Source: Saturnia japonica
Lineage: Eukaryota; Arthropoda; Insecta; Lepidoptera; Saturniidae
DNA length: 64,000 nucleotides
Reading direction: 5' to 3'
Assembly (NCBI GenBank): GCA_033032175.1
Contig: CM065314.1
Span: forward strand, 3,442,305 to 3,506,304
The notes beneath the pieces are model-generated. The model made no database searches, had not been told where the DNA came from, and saw nothing but the letters and a program-made list of their open reading frames with translations. Of the stretch, positions 58,201 to 64,000 are shown piece after piece. The first letter of the stretch is position 1, and every line of letters starts with the position of its first letter. A program made the position numbers and the translations under genes.

Positions 58201-61200
58201 CCCCAGCTGCTGTAATGCCCCACCGAGAGCCGTGTCGGACGCGTCGGCTACTATGGCGAGCTTGGACTGGCTGTTGGGATGGGCTAACAAGGTAGCCTTA
58301 CATAGGCCATCCTTGCAGGCTTTAAAAACCTGGAGCTCGGTGTCCGCGAAGATGATAGGATGTGAATCCTTTACGGAACCCTCGAGCAGGGCGTTCAGGG
58401 CAGCTTGGTGTTGGGCAGCGTCGGGTATAAACCTCCTATAAAAATTAAGCATGCCCACAAATCTCCTGAGCTCCCGCACGGTCTTCGGCACCGGAAAATC
58501 CCGGATAGACTGAACCTTGGTAGGCAGGGGCACGGTGCCGTTCGCAGAAATGCTATAGCCTAAAAAAGTTACCTCTGAGGCTCCGAAAATACACTTAGAG
58601 GTATTTATCACCATGCCATACTCCTTCAGTCGGTCGAATAGCTTCCTCAGGTGACGTTTATGGATGACTCATCCTGTGAGAAGACTAGGAAGTCATCCAA
58701 ATATGCGTAACAGAAGTCCAGCCAACGCAGCATTTCGTTGACAAACCGTTGAAATGTCTGTCCGGCGTTACGAAGTCCGAATGTCATGTACGGAAATTCG
58801 TAAAGACCGAACGGGGTTGAAATTGCGGTCTTCGGTATGTCTTCATGGTGTAAGGGTAGCTGATTGTACGCCTTCACCAGGGCGATTGTGGAGAAGACCT
58901 TACAGGGCGATTGTGCAGAAGACCTTACATCCCGAAAGGCTGCGCGCAAAGTCGTGGATGTGACGTATAGGATATTTGTCCGGAATAGTTCGGGCGTTGA
59001 GCATCCTATAGTCTCCACAGGGGCGCCATCCGCTGTCCTTCTTAGGGGCTAGATGGAGTGGGGAGGATCAAAGAGAAGGTTTGGCTATACCCATTTGCAG
59101 CATAGTGGCAAACTCTTCTTTTGCAATTTTTAATTTGTCAGGGGCCAGCCTTCGTGGTGTACAAGATACGGGTGGCCCAGGTGTAGTACGGATGTAGTGT
59201 ACAGTATTGTGTTTCGGTGTGCTATGTATACCGGACGGGCGAGTAATGTCAGGGTATTCCCCTAGTATAGTGTGATATATCGACTCACCAGTGATTATCT
59301 TAACCGAAGAAATAATGTCGGTAGGATAAGCAGTGGAAGCCTTGGTGGTAAGGCTAGTGTTGCTATCTACTAAGCGTCGATTCCTCCAATCAACAATGAG
59401 ATTATAGTAGCACAAGAAATCCACGCCTATTATCGCCTTCGTAACGTCTGCAATTATAAATCGCCAAGCGAAGTCACGGCGCAGCCCTAGGTTCAAAGTT
59501 AAATTTAGATAACCATAGGTGTTAATTTTGCTGCCGTTAGCGGCGCACACGTCAACATTAGTTTTTCTTGGCCTATCTTTTAATTTAGACACAGGGTAAA
59601 CACATAAGTCACTGCCGGTATCTACTAAAAATTGTACCTTTGATTTATTGTCCGTTACAAACAGGCGACCGGTACTGGGGCAATCGTCTGTCGGCATTAC
59701 CGACCGCCCGGCGCGTTTTCCGGAAAGTCGCACGGCTTGACACACTTCTTCGCGTTATTACCGAATTTGGCATGATACCAGCATTGAGGGTACTTTCGGT
59801 ACGTTGACTGCGACCTTTTTGAGCTGGATCGACGTCGATAGCGACTTTGAGAACTGTCCCGGCGGGTTGGTCGCGACCTTCGGACTTCGGACGACAGCGC
59901 CTTGACCTGCTCGGTGAGTGCCGCGATCTGTCGTTCCATGGCTGCCACCACGTTGCCGGGGGGAGCCACGGTAGATGTTGACGCGACTTGGTAGTGAGGG
60001 GTAACAACGTCGTGAACGCGATCAGCCAGCTCAGCCAGCTCAGCCAATTCTTCCAGAGAAGCTTTTGGCTGTGACGCTATAATGGTCTGCGTACCTTGTG
60101 GCAGTCGGCTCGTCCATATCGTCCTCAGGAACTCCTCGGGTACGCCTGGGCCCGCCAAATTTTTGAAGTGACGGACAAATTGCGAGGGTTTTCGATCTCC
60201 GAGTTCTTCATGGACGAGCAACTGCTTCACCTTTTTCTCTCGTGAAGCGGAGAGGCGTTTGACCAGCTCGGCCTTGAGCTTATCATATTTACCGGACTCC
60301 GGTGGAGTCGTGATGATGTCTACAACCTCAGACGTGTACTGTGGTTCCAGCTGGGCGATGGTGTAGTAAAACTTCGTCGTATCGCTCGAGATGTTGGACA
60401 AGATGAATTGTCCTTCCAGCTGGGCGAACCATAGGGCCAGCTTCTCCAGGTAAAAAGGTGGAATTTGTACTCCAATGCGGCATAACTCGGCGGATATAGT
60501 TCAGCCAAATTAAATTATATTTAAAAAAAAAACAATTCAAACTATCAATATTAACAAAATTGTAAATATTAAAAAAGAGTGAAATACTAAAACCTACAAA
60601 TAAAAAAATCATAAAAATAGAAAAACACAAGAACAAGTACAAGAAGCTTAATGATTGGTTCAAATTTAACTTAAAATGGAGATTAATAAAATACATTATA
60701 TTAAGAAGCAATTATGGCTTAAAATGCTAGTACTGGGACGCCTTCAATAACTTAGTTTGTACACAATAACCTCAAACTTTTGATGAAAAAAAAACATTGC
60801 CAAGGAATTATAGAATGGACTTATGGCATTACCTGCCAATTTGATAAAATTGTTTTATGTTTATGTTATTGCACAACTAAGGGAAATATTGATAAATGAT
60901 ATAATTCATTGAGAAACATGATAAAAAAATGTAAAGAAGCTGTCGAAATAATAGAAAAATCCCCAAGCAATGGAAGGATGGTAAAATAACACATCAACTA
61001 AATAAAGTGGCAATTGCGTTTCGTTTTACGTATTTTGACAGCTGTAGCATAGAAAACACTAAGAAACATAACCTTAACAAAGTAACAATAATTCCATTCC
61101 ATTACACGTATTTGTGAGTCTTTACGTAACATTTTATGGAATTTTTAAAAAAATATTAAAAATATCTAGATTTATTTCCGGCAGCGAAACTTATATGGGG

Positions 61201-61540
61201 AGGTTTGAGACGGACCCTCTTGAATTCCCTGAACTCTCAGAACCTTTAAATTCAGGCGACTTGGTTTAAGATCCAACACCCTAAAAGTTGCAAGAACATT
61301 TTATGTCATTATTGTAAAATTAATTAGTATTTAACAATAATACCATCTGCAAAATATCTTTATTGTTAAAAAATCGTAAAATAGATAGGCATACAAAAAA
61401 ATAAACCATGCTAAAGTGTGTATTAAAATGACACAAGCACTTGTAAGGGAAACAGTAAACAGATAGAAGTAAAGCTTTATTGAATGCAGATTTTAATCAG
61501 CATTATAATTGCTAACTTACATTGCTATATTATACTGTTA

Positions 61541-61571
<31 letters not shown>

Positions 61572-61746
61572 CTTCGGGTATATTTATTAAAGAACGCATA
61601 TACATAACTCACGTACCTGGCTCAGAAGTCGTTTCACTTAGCTTGTTAATCAACCCATCAGAGTAATAATTGTTCATAACATAACCAGGTTCAAGAATTT
61701 TTTGAAATAGCAATTTCAGTTTCCCTTGTAAATTCTCATCTTCCAT
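42385..61746 (-). CDS. BRAT1: BRAT1 homologue (BRCA1-associated ATM activator 1), five coding exons
   Basis: HEAT-repeat protein; in animals BRAT1 binds the Integrator endonuclease INTS11/INTS9 and has been linked to ATM signalling. Exons on the minus strand: 61617-61746, 46891-48326, 45350-45554, 43901-44076, 42385-43275. They join in frame (phases 1,0,1,0) to 945 residues; human BRAT1 has 821. Supporting matches: IPCVVDLIMDAL against human HPCLVELLSHVL at the same distance from the N-terminus, WEIRDSALELL against WEVRDSALEFL, and the C-terminus NSLDCY against human EADCY. Helical HEAT-like pairs run throughout. No signal peptide or membrane segment. The first intron (13.3 kb) carries most of the TEs of the right half. 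Identity rests on remembered human sequence. Confidence 0.88.
43901..44076 (-). CDS. BRAT1: BRAT1 exon 4
   Basis: FPPFQKQIMENNLINLAATLA to VQVSALKCVGAASKIY and MTQYPDVQ; donor GTGAAT, phase 0. Confidence 0.9.
45034..45135 (+). repeat. short dispersed repeat shared with 41.9 kb
   Basis: GAGTGCCTTAAGCGCTCGCCT then CTTACGGCTAACAGTA then AAAAAAAGAG, in the order seen at 41918-42020. Class unknown. Confidence 0.5.
45350..45554 (-). CDS. BRAT1: BRAT1 exon 3
   Basis: FIVTCLNVIAVTIKKFLPP to MNNLNWEIRDSALELL and CTEIAFI; acceptor TTTTTTACAG, donor GTAAGT (phase 1). A reversed Helitron begins about 40 bp upstream of its acceptor. Confidence 0.9.
45597..46376 (-). mobile_element. Helitron-like non-autonomous element (780 bp), reverse
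   Basis: Left A then CTAG followed by CGGTGTGCCCGCGGC, right TATAGA then T. Internally it repeats an AAGAATAAATAAAG/ATTGAAAATTC motif pair. In BRAT1 intron 2. Confidence 0.7.
46437..46708 (-). mobile_element. non-autonomous Helitron (272 bp), reverse
   Basis: Left A then CTAGCTGTGCCCCACG, right TATAGA then T. Close relative of 25334-25596. Only 60 bp from the neighbouring element at 45597-46376. Confidence 0.75.
46891..48326 (-). CDS. BRAT1: BRAT1 exon 2 (large HEAT-repeat exon)
   Basis: 1436 nt, acceptor TTTTTTCACAG. Encodes IIFLKTIPCVVDLIMDAL, VFLTRVLALGCKKELQFTRF, LRVAYMEMALGIVTHNTG and on to FNILKRTNLSCK; donor GTGAGG, phase 0. Confidence 0.92.
48690..48831 (+). repeat. dispersed repeat, left part (interrupted by a DD41D element)
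   Basis: GTGTTGTGTTCCTGCGGTGAG and GGTCAGCAACGCGC; the continuation AAGTGTCCATAGGCTACGG..ATCAGGCGGACC is at 50147-50215 beyond the transposon. Confidence 0.6.
48832..50144 (-). mobile_element. DD41D Tc1/mariner transposon, second, older copy
   Basis: The ends CAGGGTGGACCAAAAAAG and, reversed, CAGAGTGGGCCAGAAAGG are flanked by TA (48830-48831, 50145-50146). 1313 bp, minus strand. Related to but distinct from the 10.4-kb element. In BRAT1 intron 1. Confidence 0.87.
48938..50035 (-). pseudogene. DD41D transposase, several frameshifts
   Basis: Pieces in order: TGAQHE, CVKHYYKLNGDSCA, IVRRLFRREFG with GRPRSTRTEDTIEQVRASV (49533-49961), [19 protein letters not shown] and AAISAHGIIGPYFFE (49225-49596), then SLAAINEMFAGKLL to IPDLTPQDFFMWGYLK and CQRVLTNLRFRFEEC (48938-49237). 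The middle DGATC motif is shifted by a frameshift near 49275. The spacing of the last two Asp, allowing for the shift, is again 41. Clearly dead. Confidence 0.85.
50380..50430 (-). CDS. BRAT1: possible extra or alternative 5' exon of BRAT1, cut by a LINE
   Basis: The minus strand reads FNTSMVDKWLVQLEETG and then a consensus GTAAGT donor in phase 1, the phase needed by the exon starting at 48326. The frame resembles the end of exon 1 (DGLINKLSET against DKWLVQLEET). Its upstream side ends exactly at the 5' junction of the LINE at 50431, so no acceptor or start can be assigned. Could be an ancestral exon broken by the insertion or a chance frame. Confidence 0.35.
50431..51562 (+). mobile_element. 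5'-truncated Jockey-type LINE
   Basis: Starts abruptly inside the RT domain and ends in an AAAT-repeat tail (51543-51562) after a CA microsatellite. A short AAATAT may be the target duplication. In BRAT1 intron 1, opposite strand. Confidence 0.85.
50432..51334 (+). pseudogene. LINE reverse transcriptase, C-terminal half
   Basis: 300 open codons: LGPLLFNVYVSDI, catalytic YADDTKIFM, LNVGKCQCITY, VRDLGVYLDHKLSYVDH, then the thumb and C-terminal region (WTPYYNIHSHRIENIQNKFLK) to the stop after FRVC. The fingers, endonuclease and ORF1 are missing through 5' truncation. No internal stop, so a fairly young insertion. The first ATG is a chance codon at the truncation point. Confidence 0.88.
51563..53790. 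other. BRAT1 intron 1 interior, unclassified
   Basis: 52375-52560 is GC-richer with GACGCAA/GCGATGCG repeats and may be a worn TE. 53147-53458 has an open minus frame (ADQWDDQVCSFEFSILPVL) with no recognised family. Nothing else seen. Confidence 0.35.
53800..54685 (-). mobile_element. DNA transposon remnant with long TIRs and N-terminal transposase domain
   Basis: GGTTACTGCGGTAG..AG.AG.GCGGGAGG near 53828 has an inverted counterpart GGTTCCTGCGGTAGTGGAG near 54650. Together they bracket a transposase fragment. Ends are approximate. Confidence 0.55.
54050..54493 (-). pseudogene. N-terminal part of an IS630/Tc1-like transposase
   Basis: Reads MSIPIRTQTKQVVYKIYEYF, then KTVAKVTGLSDQSIRRTVSAG (helix-turn-helix), a basic SSPKNPNRGEKRR stretch and IRRKVKGFYTVRKESSTI. 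I recognise this layout from insect transposable elements with a C-terminal DDE_3 catalytic domain. The catalytic domain is absent, and one break lies near 54236. A domesticated DNA-binding protein is less likely given the TIR-like flanks. Confidence 0.6.
54700..56248. other. BRAT1 intron 1 interior, AT-rich
   Basis: Holds a copy of the CGGAAGCAGAGTTATTAA repeat near 55798-55840 (other copy at 3.9 kb). No coding region recognised. Confidence 0.4.
56249..56520 (-). repeat. 3' LTR of the gypsy element
   Basis: Begins TGTGGCGTTCGCCAC directly after the purine tract on the minus strand and is GC-rich in the middle (GCGCCGCGCCGGCGCAGC). The right limit near GATATACA is approximate because there is no partner LTR. 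Confidence 0.6.
56544..59745 (-). pseudogene. gypsy Pol (protease-RT-RNase H-integrase), frameshifted
   Basis: Four frames in series. 59068-59745 has protease FLVDTGSDLCVYP and the RT N-terminus. 58647-59018 has RT palm YAYLDDFLVF. 57913-58614 has VGMLNFYRRFIP and RNase H (VADASDTALGG, YSPYDRELLAIYEA, YTDHKPL). 56544-58025 is the integrase: zinc HHCC (HSLSHPG, CLACQ), catalytic Asp in HVDLVGPL, Asp in VTDRGAQFES, Glu in NGLVERFH, and the C-terminal GPHEVL module. A 25-bp tandem duplication at about 58870-58920 shifts the RT frame. The integrase frame is intact, but the polyprotein as a whole is dead. Confidence 0.88.
59697..60505 (-). pseudogene. gypsy Gag, N-terminally truncated
   Basis: ALWFAQLEGQFILSNISSD to LSASREKKVKQLLVHEELGD (capsid-like helical part), a repeated ELAELAELAD, an Arg/Ser-rich stretch and the CHCC knuckle CWYHAKFGNNAKKC. 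The first tens of residues are missing; the left part continues open to about 60505, where similarity stops. The 3' end overlaps the protease frame by about 49 nt. Confidence 0.8.
60506..61616. other. BRAT1 intron 1, AT-rich
   Basis: A TA microsatellite lies at 61541-61570, close to the exon 1 donor. Nothing else recognised. Confidence 0.45.
61617..61746 (-). CDS. BRAT1: BRAT1 exon 1 (start codon 61744-61746)
   Basis: MEDENLQGKLKLLFQKILEP to NKLSETTSEPG; donor GTACGT in phase 1. A second in-frame ATG exists at residue 24. Spliced directly to 48326 it gives the family-like spacing to the IPC motif. Confidence 0.85.
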
Positions 61747-62707
61747 CGTAGCTTGTTACAGCAAACACGGATACGGAAAGTTATACCACTATATATTTGT
61801 GGACTCTTTAAAAAGATAACACACAGTACATTTGTTTAAGATAAGAAAACCCCGTCTCCATAGACCAATAACCAGAGGCCCGTCTCGTCCAGTGTCCGTT
61901 CTGTAAAACTGTGTAAAACACATGAATCTGACAGGACAGATCTGTCAGTTGTCAGACCAGTAGGGATGATTCGATACTACTAAATACACATGTCACTTAA
62001 AATAATTACTATTGAACCTTTCCATTTGATATCTGGACTTGTAGCATATCAAACCACCATTCGATATTGACAACCGGTATCGTTTGAAAACAGTGGTATT
62101 GAATCAATTGGCGTCACCCCCATCCCAGGCCTATGGCTAGCCTCTTCTTCTTTTTCTACTTAACTTGGCAACTAGTCCTCTTTAATGAAGACAATTACTG
62201 CCATTATCAAGTGTATTTAGTGTCCTATTTTATGTAGACTTCAGTAGCCTAAGAATATAGTGGCTCGAGTTTTTGTGGGATCTCAGCATTAATGCTTTCA
62301 CTTTAAATTTATAATGCACTTCACTTATGCAAAAAAATCAAACTATATCACGCAAATAGCCATCAATATTACATAATATAGGGTCAAAAACCTAAGTAAA
62401 TGAATTAAAAATAAAAACCACAACATGCTACTTCAAGATTTCGCAAAAAAACTCCTTTGGCTAGCTGGCAGGCGTGATAATGAATAGCGGTGCAGGGCGG
62501 GTGAGCAGAGGATAATATTTGATTGATAAATATCGTTTTTAGGACAATCGCTAGTAATTGTTATCATCGCTATATCATAAAACAAAATTTTCACTGCGTC
62601 TGTCAGTCTGCCTGAAATCTGAACATAATAAATTTAAAAAACCGAATGGATTTTCATACAATTTTGATCAATGGACGGAGTAGTTCATGAGGAAGGAATA
62701 ATTCAAT
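61747..62707. other. upstream flank of BRAT1
   Basis: Should contain the BRAT1 promoter. No TATA box or divergent gene identified. Confidence 0.35.
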
Positions 62708-62985
62708 AAGGTTTTGCGTTAGCCTAGTGGTCGTAAGCGCGACTGCTATGAGTGAGGTTCTGGGTTCGAACCCCAGGTCTAGCAAAGTGTTATTGGGTTT
62801 TTCCTATGAAATTCTCAGTAGTAGCTCGGAGTTTGGTTTCGTGCCTGATTAATGGCAATAGGCTCGCCCCCTATTTAATGGGACCTAAAAACATACTCGG
62901 CCAACTGTGGGTGTACATAAGTACACCTCTGCCTAACCCTTCGAGGAATACAGGCGTTATGGTATGTTATGTTATGTTTTGTGTA
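62708..62985 (+). mobile_element. tRNA-derived SINE, fuller copy
   Basis: A box region TTAGCCTAGTGGTCGTAAGCG, B box GGTTCGAACCCC at 62763-62774, body CGTGCCTGATTAATGGCAAT, and a tail of ATGTT repeats. Same family as 2455-2618. Confidence 0.8.
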
Positions 62986-63120
62986 CATTGACTTAATTAT
63001 GACGATGAATAATGAAGATATTGGAACAAATAACGCTGGCGAAACACGTGTTTGCTCTTGCTTTGCTTTATTACCGTATAAAACACAACTCATTGAGTAT
63101 TGTAGTCAATCAAGTTTTAA

Positions 63121-63409
63121 TTAAATTCGTGAACGAGCCTTGTGCTTGCCCTTCTTAGAAATGAATCGATATCATCCTTTTAACAACACCAAATATTCAT
63201 TAACGTATCGAATCAAAGTTTTGAAACCTCATTCGATACCGCTTTTAACTTACTATAACTTATTTTCACTTTAAACTTTATAACTTTGAAATGGAATCGA
63301 ATGCGGTTTCAACACCTTGATTCAATTCTTGATTGAGGTTGATACCAGCGGGGCACACATACCAATTTATCCCTAGCAGGGCAAGCACAAGCTTCGTTCA
63401 AGAATTTAA
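63121..63409. mobile_element. 289-bp MITE with 32-bp TIRs
   Basis: TTAAATTCGTGAACGAGCCT (left) and, reversed, TTAAATTCTTGAACGAAGCT (right), both continuing TGTGCTTGCCCT. The inside is rich in TCGAAT/ATTCGA and TTGATTCAA motifs. No coding capacity. Confidence 0.75.
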
Positions 63410-64000
63410 TAATATTTTAAAATTGATTTGAGTACCTACTCACAAGTATCAAATTTTTAAAGTAGTATCAATTGAGGTATCAATACTTTGATTCAATAAC
63501 TGAATAACACCTTGGTATAAATCAAAGTGCGATATCGAATCAATCCTAGATTTCGTTTAGACTTGTTGACAATTTAATTGTTATTTATCTTTGGTTGACA
63601 ATAAAAATATACTGACTGATGAAGAGATCATACATAATTTTTATTGATCTCTGATCAATGATCATACTCATCACCGTAGACACATAACACTCATACAGCA
63701 TACTAACTAGGAATGGCGATCTAAAACGATTCATTCATGATTGAATCGAAAATCAATATTTTAGGGCAAAAGATCAATCTTTCTAATAAATTCATAGGAC
63801 TGAATCAATCCAGTGGATCGATATTTCAACCTAGAAAATCTAGTTACAATTAGTTGAATGTACCCAAACAAAAATTAAGAAATACCAATTTTTCACTTAA
63901 TTATTCAGAAACTCGCGAGATGGCCGTATTGGCTGTGTGCTACCTTCTTAAATGTAGGTAGTAATTATTACAATAACAAATAATGCAATGCATTATTTCT

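Larger units (their letters stand above)
56249..60505 (-). mobile_element. Ty3/gypsy LTR retrotransposon, CsRn1-type, 5'-truncated
   Basis: Minus strand: gag remnant (60505-59697), then protease, RT, RNase H and integrase (59745-56544), a polypurine tract (GGAAGAGGG) and one 3' LTR (56520-56249). No 5' LTR or primer-binding site is seen beyond 60505. The Gag knuckle has a Cys-His-Cys-Cys pattern (CWYH, later C, KPC) as described for the CsRn1 clade (Kabuki/Kamikaze). Confidence 0.87.

Noticed and set aside
62708..62790. tRNA gene
   Set aside because: A and B boxes are present, but no intact acceptor stem or cloverleaf was found, and the body and tail continue as a repeated SINE.

Overview
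The window reads as a chromosomal segment of a moth or butterfly (Lepidoptera). It is AT-rich and holds three intron-containing insect genes in a dense bed of transposable elements. The mix of TEs also fits Lepidoptera: Helitrons with CTAG/CTAA ends, Jockey-type LINEs, Tc1/mariner DD34D and DD41D elements, a CsRn1-type Ty3/gypsy element and tRNA-derived SINEs. No prokaryotic feature was seen.

Genes. (1) 1-12855, minus strand: cryptochrome 1 (cry1), the insect blue-light photoreceptor of the circadian clock. I reconstructed ten exons in frame by hand (429 codons); the C-terminal tail runs off the left edge. (2) About 35.4 or 37.7 to 39.8 kb, plus strand: nuclear gene for mitochondrial ribosomal protein L12. 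Two exons are certain and the first exon is tentative. (3) 42385-61746, minus strand: a BRAT1 homologue (HEAT-repeat partner of Integrator INTS11). Five exons join in frame to 945 codons and end in the family's Asp-Cys-Tyr tail. A possible extra 5' exon near 50.4 kb ends exactly where a LINE has inserted.

Layout. 0-13 kb: cry1, whose introns hold a pogo-like MITE, a SINE, three other TIR elements, a solo LTR with 4-bp target duplication, a DD41D transposon and a short Helitron. 13-26 kb: no host gene found; a 38-bp minisatellite with a 124-bp higher-order unit, a second pogo-like MITE, a mariner with a nested retro-insertion, SINEs and a decayed Jockey-type LINE. 26.8-30.2 kb: a Helitron with both termini, internally deleted at the front of its Rep/helicase gene. 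30.2-31.9 kb: a second LINE. 32-40 kb: mRpL12 and mostly featureless flanks. 40-42 kb: Helitron-like pieces. 42-62 kb: BRAT1, whose 13.3-kb first intron holds a DD41D element nested in an older repeat, a LINE 3' half, a DNA transposon remnant with an N-terminal transposase domain and a 5'-truncated CsRn1 gypsy element. 62-64 kb: a SINE and a MITE.

The three host genes are functionally unrelated (light input to the clock, mitochondrial translation, RNA-processing nuclease chaperoning). Most unusual structure is transposon-derived. Splice sites were assigned by GT/AG, phase continuity and homology recalled from memory; no database search was possible.
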